Source: Microcaldota archaeon
GTDB taxonomy: Archaea > Iainarchaeota > Iainarchaeia > JAADDC01
Length of the DNA stretch: 31,415 nt
Assembly (NCBI GenBank): GCA_027043825.1
Contig: JALUER010000068.1
Coordinates: 1-31,415 of the forward strand
Direction of reading: 5' to 3'
Position numbers and translations under genes: made by a program. Position 1 is the stretch's first letter. The number at the start of each line of letters is the position of its first letter. Positions 7,076-13,420 of the stretch are shown in pieces. The notes beneath the pieces were generated by a model, which had not been told where the DNA came from, did no database searches, and was given only the letters and a program-made list of their open reading frames with translations.

Positions 7076-7307
7076 GATCTCACCGCAAGGTAAAGGACAT
7101 CATTGTATAAAAGACTTTCGTTCCTCTACCACGACTTATACATAATTATACATAATTTGAGCAGAGTTGCTCGTTTTCCCACGGAGGAAAACGTAAATAT
7201 AAATTATAAAAACATAAATATCATAAAACTGTAACCTTATCACATTTAATAATATTTCGGTATAATATACCAATATAATAAGAAAAATAGAAAGGAGGTG
7301 AACAGTT
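7076..7307. promoter_or_regulatory. AT-rich divergent regulatory region with tandem 10-bp repeat
   Basis: This 232-base gap contains no supported gene. It holds two head-to-tail copies of TTATACATAA at 7136-7155 (exactly one helical turn apart), an AT-rich stretch, and a GGTATA-A-TATACC inverted repeat at 7259-7271. It drives the PRC-barrel gene leftward and the MarR-like gene rightward. Confidence 0.55.
7259..7271. promoter_or_regulatory. Inverted repeat overlapping the MarR-like promoter (candidate operator)
   Basis: GGTATA-A-TATACC is a perfect 6-base inverted repeat with one central base. It covers the probable TATA box of the gene at 7308, as expected for an autoregulating repressor. 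No binding data are available. Confidence 0.45.
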
Positions 7308-7595
7308 ATGGCAGTGGTGGATATCTTCCTCAAAGAGAAGAACGTGCTGATGATGGTTGCCCTCCGGGAAAAGAACAGGAGGTGGTACGTATCCCTCCTT
7401 GCCAAAGAAGCCGATGTCACGTACCCCCATGCGGTTCATATAGTGAGGAAGCTCGAGGAGGCTGGCCTCATAAGGACGGTTAAGGAGGGACGAACCCGTT
7501 ATGTAGAGTTGACTGACCTCGGCGAGGAGGTGGCGATAGCCCTGGAGAACGCCTACCGTCAGCTCATCCGAATAAGTTCTGACAGAAACAAATAA
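7308..7595 (+). CDS. MarR-like winged-helix transcriptional regulator
   Basis: This 95-residue protein is one winged helix-turn-helix domain: an N-terminal helix (VDIFLKEKNVLMMVALRE), a helix-turn-helix (YVSLLAKEADVTYPHAVHIVRKLEEAGLI) and a wing (RTVKEGRTRYVELTDLG), then a C-terminal helix likely used for dimerisation. The start ATG at 7308 has a strong Shine-Dalgarno GGAGGTGA just upstream, unlike most genes in the window. The promoter carries an inverted repeat at 7259-7271. Copies of a TTATACATAA-type motif flank the gene on both sides (7136-7155 and 7606-7616). The regulated genes are not known; the neighbours are candidates. Confidence 0.8.
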   Translation: MAVVDIFLKEKNVLMMVALREKNRRWYVSLLAKEADVTYPHAVHIVRKLEEAGLIRTVKEGRTRYVELTDLGEEVAIALENAYRQLIRISSDRNK

Positions 7596-7846
7596 TTTAT
7601 TTGTATTATACATAACACGAACCTCCCGCCACTTTCATTTTATGGGATAACCCAAAACCTCCTTCCTTCACGAACACCTCCCGCATAATCTTCCTTCCAC
7701 GCCCCCTCCTTTCCAGACATTCGCGGCACCTTTTCCAAAAACATTTTGTATTAACACGAAATATTTCGCACTTTACTTGGCAAAATCCGTCATCTCGTCA
7801 CCCTCCTCTTTTTATGCCCTAAACCCATATATTTTTGGGTGATATT
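7596..7846. promoter_or_regulatory. 251-base intergenic region with several short repeats
   Basis: No gene is supported here. It contains a TTATACATAAC motif at 7606-7616, an imperfect direct repeat of ACGAACCTCCCGC (7617-7629 and, with two extra bases, 7670-7684), and a perfect 12-base palindrome CGAAATATTTCG at 7757-7768. The last part is AT-rich and leads into the ribosome-binding site of the next gene. Confidence 0.4.
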
Positions 7847-8311
7847 ATGAAGATATCCGTGGTCGAGAACCCACCCATACCGAAGGAGGTGAACAACCCC
7901 CAGACCCTTGCCTACTATGTGGCGTCTTCCCTCGGTCTGATTCCTGAACGGGGCAAGGGAGACGTTGTGATAGAGCTCCTCATCCTCTTCCGAAAGATTT
8001 CGGGGATCCGGGAGGGTGCCATAGAGTCCAATGGGAAGCAGTACCCTGTGAAGAACGGCGCCATGAAGGCGAAGGATATTCTGGACTACCTCCACTCAAA
8101 GGGCCTGAAGGTAAGCCAGTCCCAGTTCTACACCACCTACCTATCCCGCTTCATCGATGCTGGCCTCGTAACCAAGAGAAAGGGCTCCACTTACGGCCTG
8201 AGGGCCCCCACCCTGGAGCTTACCCTGGAGGAGGTGTTCCGGGATATACGTAGGGTGTGGGGTAAGATAGGCGACCATGTACGACGTTTGGATGGTGTCT
8301 TGGAAGGGTGA
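7847..8311 (+). CDS. Winged-helix-like protein, paralog of the gene at 20610
   Basis: This 154-residue protein shares a layout with the protein at 20610: SLGL near the N-terminus, a helical segment, a helix-turn-helix-like part (DILDYLHSKGLKVSQSQFYTTYLSRFIDAGLVTKRKGSTYGL) and a C-terminal helix with a regular Leu/Val spacing. I read it as a DNA-binding regulator; no family name was recalled. I choose ATG at 7847, because GGTGA at 7838-7842 is a Shine-Dalgarno at the right distance; a TTG 12 bases upstream is in frame. A GTTATGTATAA motif begins 4 bases after its stop. A T-rich terminator follows at 8350-8365. Confidence 0.65.
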   Translation: MKISVVENPPIPKEVNNPQTLAYYVASSLGLIPERGKGDVVIELLILFRKISGIREGAIESNGKQYPVKNGAMKAKDILDYLHSKGLKVSQSQFYTTYLSRFIDAGLVTKRKGSTYGLRAPTLELTLEEVFRDIRRVWGKIGDHVRRLDGVLEG

Positions 8312-8314
8312 TAT

Positions 8315-8325
8315 GTTATGTATAA
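8315..8325 (+). promoter_or_regulatory. GTTATGTATAA motif copy
   Basis: One of several copies of GTTATGTATAR in intergenic DNA; the others are at 7606-7616 (reverse), 8468-8478 and 20607-20617, with a one-mismatch copy at 6739-6748. Confidence 0.4.
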
Positions 8326-8349
8326 ATGTAAGTAGCTTTTATCCTATCA

Positions 8350-8365
8350 TTTTTATTTTTATTTT
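8350..8365 (+). terminator. T-rich terminator
   Basis: Three T-runs (TTTTTATTTTTATTTT) lie about 40 bases after the stop of the gene at 7847, as expected for archaeal T-tract termination. Confidence 0.5.
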
Positions 8366-8451
8366 AAAACAAAAAAGTTGAACATAGAGAAATTTATAAT
8401 AGTATTAAAACTTGTTTTCTTTTATAAATAATTTCTCCATAGAGTTGATGG

Positions 8452-8463
8452 GCCTGCGCAGGC
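8452..8463. repeat. 12-base perfect palindrome
   Basis: GCCTGCGCAGGC is a perfect palindrome, and is GC-rich in an otherwise AT-rich gap. A GTTATGTATAG copy follows five bases later at 8468-8478. It may be an operator or a hairpin. Confidence 0.4.
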
Positions 8464-8467
8464 GCGT

Positions 8468-8478
8468 GTTATGTATAG
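8468..8478 (+). promoter_or_regulatory. GTTATGTATAG motif copy
   Basis: This copy lies 96 bases before the start of the S-adenosylmethionine decarboxylase gene, next to the 12-base palindrome. Confidence 0.4.
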
Positions 8479-8513
8479 AAATAGGAAAAGGCCTAAACGG
8501 TGCGAGAAGGCCA

Positions 8514-8528
8514 AAAACGGGCCGTTTT
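8514..8528. promoter_or_regulatory. Inverted repeat upstream of the decarboxylase promoter
   Basis: AAAACGG-G-CCGTTTT is a perfect 7-base inverted repeat with one central base. It lies just upstream of the TTTAAA box (8542-8547), a position that fits an activator or repressor site for the polyamine gene. Confidence 0.4.
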
Positions 8529-8573
8529 GACGGGCATATTCTTTAAACTAATTACTACCCATAAGAACATTCC

Positions 8574-8963
8574 GTGGTCCACTACAATTTTGCATATCCA
8601 AATCACGTCATCTTCGATCTTTATGGGGTAGATCCATCTCTGGCCAACGATTTGCAGTCAATTATATCCCTGGGCCGCTCCCTTGCCCGAAAACTCAATT
8701 CTGACATCATAGGGGAGGTGTTCCACACCTTCGAGCCCCAAGGGGTGATATACGTTGCTACGCTCCTCCAGAGCCACATAGCGGTCCATACCTGGCCCGA
8801 GTTGGGCTACGTGAGCCTGGATATCTATACCTGCTCCGACGTGAGTGTGAAGGAGGTAGAAGGGGAGGTCATAGACTTCTTTAGACCGAAGAGGTACAAG
8901 ATCCAGTACCTCAACAGGGAAGTGGCGGAGTCCCCTTCTATGGATATGATTTATAAGGAATGA
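8574..8963 (+). CDS. speH: S-adenosylmethionine decarboxylase proenzyme
   Basis: The 129-residue protein is a class 1 pyruvoyl-dependent decarboxylase of the short prokaryotic type. It makes decarboxylated S-adenosylmethionine, the aminopropyl donor for polyamines. The hallmark SHIAVHTWPELGYVSLDIYTC is present: Ser67 would become the pyruvoyl group, His72 and Cys87 sit 5 and 20 residues later as in characterised enzymes (Ser63/His68/Cys83 in Thermotoga). The residue before the cleavage serine is Gln66 where Glu is usual. The start is GTG at 8574 in the TTCC-GTG context, with a TTTAAA box at 8542-8547. An inverted repeat at 8514-8528 may regulate it. Confidence 0.93.
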   Translation: MVHYNFAYPNHVIFDLYGVDPSLANDLQSIISLGRSLARKLNSDIIGEVFHTFEPQGVIYVATLLQSHIAVHTWPELGYVSLDIYTCSDVSVKEVEGEVIDFFRPKRYKIQYLNREVAESPSMDMIYKE

Positions 8964-8978
8964 ATACCTTATGGGCCC

Positions 8979-9299
8979 ATGAGGGGCCTCGTGGTGGTTG
9001 GGGTAGTGGCCATAGTAGGCTTCCTGCTCTACTCTAACCTGGTATCTGCCCAGAACAGCCCAGACGTTCTGCCCCAGAAGCCGCCCGCCGTGGTGAGCTG
9101 CACCCAGGACAGCGGAACCACCGTTGTCTTCAAGGCCAACGAGGACATAGAGAACCTGTCCATCGGAACATACTGTAGTCACGAGGAGGTTCCCGGTGGC
9201 TGGTCTGTGGTCTGTCGGGTGGGGAAGCCCGTGGACTACGTGGATGTGAGCTATACCGTGAAGGGTAACGAGAGACGAACAAGGGTGGCTTGTTCTTAA
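8979..9299 (+). CDS. Small secreted or membrane-anchored Cys-containing protein
   Basis: The 106-residue protein has an N-terminal hydrophobic segment (about residues 3-24) ending in VSAQ, which could be a signal peptide or an anchor. The outer part contains four cysteines (41, 66, 79, 105), enough for two disulfides, and reads as a small beta-rich domain. The start is ATG at 8979; its TTATAA box (8951-8956) lies inside the end of the decarboxylase gene. Its function is unknown. Its TAA stop lies in the TATA box of the following ferredoxin gene, showing how tightly the genes are packed. Confidence 0.7.
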   Translation: MRGLVVVGVVAIVGFLLYSNLVSAQNSPDVLPQKPPAVVSCTQDSGTTVVFKANEDIENLSIGTYCSHEEVPGGWSVVCRVGKPVDYVDVSYTVKGNERRTRVACS

Positions 9300-9301
9300 A
9301 C
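9295..9301 (+). promoter_or_regulatory. TATA box of the ferredoxin gene
   Basis: CTTAAAC lies 23-29 bases before ATG 9324 and contains the TAA stop of the preceding gene. Confidence 0.45.
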
Positions 9302-9323
9302 ATTAACACCATTAACCACTTCT

Positions 9324-9557
9324 ATGAACGATGGCAGGCGGCTCTACTGGGACGAGCAGAAGTGCATCCGTTGTGGGCTCTGTGTGGGGATATGTCCCTT
9401 TGACGCCCTCACGCTTGAGGACGGGAAGATCGTTATAGACCACGACAAGTGTACCCTCTGTACTCTCTGTGTTAAAGGATGCCCGGTTGCGGCCCTCATG
9501 ATCAGGCCTCAGCTGGAAGAAATAGCACGGGAAAGGGGTGTTGCTCTTGAGGCGTGA
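9324..9557 (+). CDS. Ferredoxin with two [4Fe-4S] clusters
   Basis: The 77-residue protein has two CxxCxxCxxxCP motifs (CIRCGLCVGICP and CTLCTLCVKGCP), the binding pattern for two [4Fe-4S] clusters. Its stop codon lies inside the start of the next gene, a geranylgeranyl reductase. A ferredoxin is a known electron donor to archaeal geranylgeranyl reductase (shown for Methanosarcina acetivorans), so this ferredoxin is probably the dedicated partner. The short basic N-terminus (MNDGRRLYWDEQK) and the C-terminal helix are unremarkable. The start is ATG at 9324. Confidence 0.92.
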   Translation: MNDGRRLYWDEQKCIRCGLCVGICPFDALTLEDGKIVIDHDKCTLCTLCVKGCPVAALMIRPQLEEIARERGVALEA

Positions 9558-10737
9558 TTGGGACGTTGTTGTGGTTGGAGGAGGACCTGGCGGTCTCTGG
9601 TTCGCCAAGAACGCCGCCGAAAAGGGCCTCAAGGTCCTCGTGCTCGAACGGAAGAAGGAGATTGGGACCCCCGTCCAGTGTGCTGAGGGGTTCGGCAAGG
9701 AAGGCCTCAAGGAACTGGGTATAGAGCCTGATGTCCGCTGGAGCGGTTGGGAGGTCCACGGGGCAAAGGTCTACGCCCCCAACGGCAAGTACGTTGAGGT
9801 GAAGGGCGAGGGCTACGTCATAGAGAGAAAGATCTTCGAGAAAGAACTGGCAAAAATGGCCACCCGGGCCGGTGCCACCGTCCTGGCCTTCCACGAGGTC
9901 TACGACATAATAAAGGAGGATGGCAAGGTATCCGGCGTGAAGGCGAGGTTCATAGGTGAGGACAAGGAGTTCAGGGCCAACATTGTTGTAGCCGCCGACG
10001 GTTTCGAGTCCAAGATAGCCCGGAAAGCCGGCCTCAAGACCTTCCAGCAGGCCTATCACGCCGACTCGGGCTTCGAGTACCAGATGGTGGGCATCGACAT
10101 CGACGCGGATAACATCCACCTCTTCTTCGGAACTGAGATCGCCCCCAGGGGCTACGTCTGGATCTTCCCCACCGACAAGGACGCCGCCAACGTGGGCATC
10201 GGTATCGACGCCCGGGAGGAGAAGACGGCCAAGTGGTACTTGGATAAATGGATAGAGGAGCACAAGGACGAGTACGGCTTTGAGGACGCCAGCATCATCG
10301 AGGTCCGCGGCGGGGGCATTCCCGTGGGCGGTCTTCTGAAAGATATGGTAACGGACGGCCTCATGGTGGTGGGTGACGCGGCCCACCAGGTCCACCCCCT
10401 CCACGGGGGAGGTATGTTCCTTGCCATGGAGGCCGGGGCCATCGCCGCCGAGGTGGCAGCCATAGCCCATGAGAAGGAGGACTTCTCCAAGGACACCCTC
10501 TCCCTCTACAACAAGCTCTGGTGGGAGAGGAGGGGCAACCAACTCCAGAGACTTGTCAAGATCCGCCAGATGTTCGAGAAGCTCACCGACGACGACTTCA
10601 ACTTCCTGGCAGAGATCCTCACCCCGGAGGATATTCTAGCGATTTCCGAGGGACACTGGGAGGCCATGAAGACCATAGCGAAGAAGGTGGTCAAGCATCC
10701 ACGGTTAGCTGCCCTCTTCGCCAAGATGCTGACCTAA
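9538..10737 (+). CDS. Geranylgeranyl reductase family protein (archaeal lipid saturation)
   Basis: This FAD-dependent enzyme (399 residues) saturates the isoprenoid chains of archaeal membrane lipids. Visible motifs are the dinucleotide-binding GGGPGGL (residues 14-20), the family Cys-x-Glu (PVQCAEG, Cys48), the YVWIFP signature (206-211) followed by NVGIGI, and the GDAAHQVHP motif (279-287) that holds the flavin. The length is typical. The GTG at 9538 gives a 20-base overlap with the ferredoxin gene; TTG at 9541 or 9547 are alternatives. The partner ferredoxin directly upstream supports the assignment. Whether the substrate is the intact diphytanyl precursor or geranylgeranyl diphosphate cannot be told from sequence. 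Confidence 0.9.
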   Translation: MLLLRRDWDVVVVGGGPGGLWFAKNAAEKGLKVLVLERKKEIGTPVQCAEGFGKEGLKELGIEPDVRWSGWEVHGAKVYAPNGKYVEVKGEGYVIERKIFEKELAKMATRAGATVLAFHEVYDIIKEDGKVSGVKARFIGEDKEFRANIVVAADGFESKIARKAGLKTFQQAYHADSGFEYQMVGIDIDADNIHLFFGTEIAPRGYVWIFPTDKDAANVGIGIDAREEKTAKWYLDKWIEEHKDEYGFEDASIIEVRGGGIPVGGLLKDMVTDGLMVVGDAAHQVHPLHGGGMFLAMEAGAIAAEVAAIAHEKEDFSKDTLSLYNKLWWERRGNQLQRLVKIRQMFEKLTDDDFNFLAEILTPEDILAISEGHWEAMKTIAKKVVKHPRLAALFAKMLT

Positions 10738-10768
10738 TCTTTTACCCCTTTTTATCCTATCTTTTTCC

Positions 10769-12184
10769 GTGAAGGGCTTAGCGTCCGTCGTTTCCTTCGT
10801 GGTCCTGATGCTCCTCCTCGTCTCGGCCGTCACAGTCTTCTTCACCTACACCGTCGGGAGCTCCATCATACAGGAGAAGGCATCGGTACGACAAGAGACC
10901 CTTCAGAAGGCATCCACGGACTATCTGCGCATCGATGGGGCCTCCTGGGACGGAAACTACCTCACCGTTAACTTCACGGCCCTCGTGGGACCAGTCGAGC
11001 TGGACAGGGTAGCCCTCTTCGTCAACCACGTGTTCGCGGGCTACTGCTCGGACTTGAATTGTACGGATCAGACAGGGAACGGTTTCCTCGTTGAAGGGGA
11101 GAGCGGGGAAATAAACATCCCCTACGGGGGTCCCTGTGCCGTTACCGTCACCCTCTCCTACCTGGGCTCCACCGCCTCCTCTTCCTACGACCTCTGTGTC
11201 TGGACGTGCCGGAGGAAGATCACCATCTCCTCCTCCTTCTCGGACACCAACTACCCCGTCCGCATCCACCTCACCTCCACGAACTTCGACTTTACCAAAA
11301 CGGACGGTACCGACCTCCGCTTTTACACCGAAACGAATACGAAGCTCCCCTACTGGGTGGAGTACTGGACGAGTGGAGACGCCGTGGTCTGGGTAAAAAC
11401 AGACGTCGTTTCCGGGGACACCAACATCTACATGTACTACTGCAACCCCGGGGCAACCTCCGAGTCCAACGGCTACAACGTCTTTACCTGGTTCAGCTTC
11501 GACGACACGAACCTCCTGGCCGTCTTCCACTTTGACGAGGGGAGTGGCACGGTGACCTACGATGCAACGGGAAGGTACAGCGGAACCCTCTTCGGGGACG
11601 CGAGCTTTACCACCGGCGTCTTTGGCTACGGTGTAACCCTCGACGGGAGCGGGGACTACGTGGAGACCGACTACAACTTGGACCTGAACGAGTTCACCTA
11701 CCTGCTCTGGATCGACCCCCGCCTACAAAACGCCGGTACCTACCCCAAGCCCCTCTACGACGGGAATTGGAGCAGGGTGATAGGCCTGAACGATGCCAAC
11801 TCCGTCTTCATTCAGTTCGGGGCCACGGCGGTCTACGACGGCACCCTCTCCGGATGGTCTGCCCTCGTGGCGAGGGTCTCCTATCTCTCCGGAACCCAGG
11901 AGCTCTTCGTTAACGGATCCCTCGCCGCAAGCGGAACAGCCTCCCACACCAACAAGGACGTTAACCTCTTCTTCGGCTCCGAGGGAGGTTTTGGTAACGA
12001 CTTCAATGGTATAATAGATGAAGCCGTCCTATACGGCCGGCTCCTTACTGACGAAGAGATCAACGCCCTCTCCCACGGATACTTCGATCACTTAACCAGC
12101 GTCTGGGTGGTGAGGAAGAGGAAAGACCCCGAACCCTCTGTTACCATCGGGCCCGAGGAGACGGGCTCCTGGAAGCTCACTTAA
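10769..12184 (+). CDS. Pilin-like surface protein with DUF2341 and LamG-type domains
   Basis: The 471-residue protein starts MKGLASVVSFVVLMLLLVSA, a class III-like leader with a hydrophobic helix (about residues 4-28). Residues about 50-135 form a beta-sandwich that resembles the domain of the next gene (shared VxLFVN/VFVN...G.C...C.D..GN pattern). A DUF2341 domain follows (about 145-245), then a LamG/concanavalin-like jelly roll (about 250-440, with FDEGSGTVTYDATG and IIDEAVLYGRLLTDEE). Such LamG domains bind carbohydrate or protein ligands, so a filament-associated adhesin is a reasonable inference. The start is GTG at 10769 in a TTCC-GTG context, with a TTTTAC box at 10739-10744. It heads a three-gene cassette. 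Confidence 0.8.
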   Translation: MKGLASVVSFVVLMLLLVSAVTVFFTYTVGSSIIQEKASVRQETLQKASTDYLRIDGASWDGNYLTVNFTALVGPVELDRVALFVNHVFAGYCSDLNCTDQTGNGFLVEGESGEINIPYGGPCAVTVTLSYLGSTASSSYDLCVWTCRRKITISSSFSDTNYPVRIHLTSTNFDFTKTDGTDLRFYTETNTKLPYWVEYWTSGDAVVWVKTDVVSGDTNIYMYYCNPGATSESNGYNVFTWFSFDDTNLLAVFHFDEGSGTVTYDATGRYSGTLFGDASFTTGVFGYGVTLDGSGDYVETDYNLDLNEFTYLLWIDPRLQNAGTYPKPLYDGNWSRVIGLNDANSVFIQFGATAVYDGTLSGWSALVARVSYLSGTQELFVNGSLAASGTASHTNKDVNLFFGSEGGFGNDFNGIIDEAVLYGRLLTDEEINALSHGYFDHLTSVWVVRKRKDPEPSVTIGPEETGSWKLT

Positions 12185-12186
12185 AA
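12181..12186 (+). promoter_or_regulatory. TATA box of the FlaG-like gene
   Basis: TTAAAA lies 22-27 bases before the GTG at 12208 and overlaps the TAA stop of the upstream gene. Confidence 0.45.
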
Positions 12187-12207
12187 CCTCCCCACCAACA
12201 TCTTTCC

Positions 12208-12666
12208 GTGAAGGGGTTCAGCGTGGCCATGAGCCACATCATATTCTTCATCGCCACACTCATAGCGGTGGCCATAGCGGTGTCGGCCATCTCCGTCGCC
12301 TTGAAAGGGCTCTCCTACTCCATGGCAAAGAAGACCCAAGTTTCTGCAAATCAGGTGTCCACGGTGATAAAGATCGTGGAGGGAGACGCCAATATCGACC
12401 AGAATCTCCTCTGGGTCTACGTCCAGAACTTGGGGGAGACCTCCCTCGACGTGAACAGTACAGACGTCTTCGTGAACGGCAAGTTCGTGGGCTCCTGTAA
12501 CTCCACGGACGTGACCTGCGTCGATACCTCAGGGAACTACGTCCTCTCCCCTGACGAGATCATGGAGGTGGACATAAATTACCCCTCCCTTGTCGCAGGA
12601 TCCTACCGGGTGCGGGTGGTGACCCAGTACGGCGTTTACGCCGACTACACGGTGGTGGTGGGGTGA
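12208..12666 (+). CDS. FlaG/ArlG-like surface protein
   Basis: This 152-residue protein starts MKGFSVAMSHIIFFIATLIA, with a hydrophobic helix (about residues 8-32) and the HIIFFIAxL pattern of archaeal FlaG/ArlG, followed by an amphipathic helix and a beta-sandwich (about 50-152). In archaella, ArlF and ArlG form the stator anchored to the S-layer. No archaellum motor gene (arlB, arlH, arlI or arlJ) is in this window, so a FlaG-like domain in another pilus-type structure is equally possible. The start is GTG at 12208; the gene ends in GTGA, overlapping the GTG of the next gene. Confidence 0.7.
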   Translation: MKGFSVAMSHIIFFIATLIAVAIAVSAISVALKGLSYSMAKKTQVSANQVSTVIKIVEGDANIDQNLLWVYVQNLGETSLDVNSTDVFVNGKFVGSCNSTDVTCVDTSGNYVLSPDEIMEVDINYPSLVAGSYRVRVVTQYGVYADYTVVVG

Positions 12667-13064
12667 TCTCCCAGGAGGCAATCATCATATTCGTGGCCAC
12701 CCTCCTGGTGGCGGCCCTCGTCATCTCGGCCCTCTACACCCAGGTCCAGGACGCCGCCAACCGGGCCGGCTCGGTGGGCGTCCAGGTCCAGGGAAGCGTC
12801 TCCAAGGACTATGTCATCGTGTCTGTGGAAGGGAATTACATATACGTGAGGGGTATCTCAGGCGAGCTCAACGTGGCCGGCGCGAGCATCCTCCTCAACG
12901 GCATCCCCCAGACCTACACCTATACCTTCCTGAGGGACAGGGGCTCTAACAACCTCCTTGACCCCAACGACCTTGTCCTCTTCCAGATCGGGGCGGAGGT
13001 GAACGACGGCGACTGCCTCCTCATAGACATAGACGGGGTTTCCACGCCCTGGGGTGGTTGTTAA
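12663..13064 (+). CDS. FlaF/ArlF-like or pilin-like surface protein
   Basis: This 133-residue protein has an N-terminal hydrophobic helix (about residues 4-24, QEAIIIFVATLLVAALVISA) preceded by only a few polar residues, then a beta-rich domain with two cysteines near the end. It overlaps the upstream FlaG-like gene by 4 bases (GTGA), so the two are translated together and probably assemble together. Its sequence pattern matches ArlF-type stator proteins. The last bases (TTAA) are shared with the stop codon of the convergent gene on the other strand. The assignment to FlaF versus a minor pilin is not certain. Confidence 0.65.
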   Translation: MISQEAIIIFVATLLVAALVISALYTQVQDAANRAGSVGVQVQGSVSKDYVIVSVEGNYIYVRGISGELNVAGASILLNGIPQTYTYTFLRDRGSNNLLDPNDLVLFQIGAEVNDGDCLLIDIDGVSTPWGGC

Positions 13065-13405
13065 TAGACCCTTATGACGTTGCAGTTCTCGTCCACTTCC
13101 ACGAAGTGGGTGGCTATTCCCTTCCTGAAGGCCTCGCACTGGTTCTGGGGGTCGTTGTCAACGGGGAGCCTCGGCCAGTGGGCCACGTCGCATACCCAGC
13201 CCGGCGCCACGTTGTTGGAGAGACAGGGGCCGTTGGAAAGGTCCAATCCCTTCTCCTTTGCTTTCTGGCAGAGCTCCACGCAGTTCTTGATGGCTATGGA
13301 CGAGCCGGTCTTCTCTGCCACGGACTTCACCGACAGAACCACGAAGAGAACCGCCGCTATGAAGACGATGAGCATCCCAATGATCCACGGGTTCACTCCC
13401 TTCAT
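13061..13405 (-). CDS. Cys-rich pilin-like protein conserved in archaea
   Basis: The 114-residue protein begins MKGVNPWIIGMLIVFIAAVL: a short leader, a hydrophobic helix (about residues 5-26), then a soluble domain with six cysteines. The stretch CVELCQKAKEKGLDLSNGPC, followed by GWVCDVAHWPR, NQC, and HFVEVDENC, matches a family I recall as widespread but uncharacterised in archaea (CQxxxxxGxDLSxGPCL...GWVCDVAHxPR). It starts at ATG 13405; a weak TATA-like box (minus-strand GATTAAGG, 13426-13433) overlaps the end of the neighbouring ATPase gene. Two or three disulfides are likely. It converges on the FlaF-like gene, so it may belong to the same appendage. Confidence 0.75.
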   Translation of the reverse strand: MKGVNPWIIGMLIVFIAAVLFVVLSVKSVAEKTGSSIAIKNCVELCQKAKEKGLDLSNGPCLSNNVAPGWVCDVAHWPRLPVDNDPQNQCEAFRKGIATHFVEVDENCNVIRVY

Positions 13406-13420
13406 ACTAATATTTTTTCC

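Noticed and set aside
9502..10542. Open frame of 346 codons on the minus strand
   Set aside because: It is antisense to the geranylgeranyl reductase, whose motifs are all intact on the plus strand.
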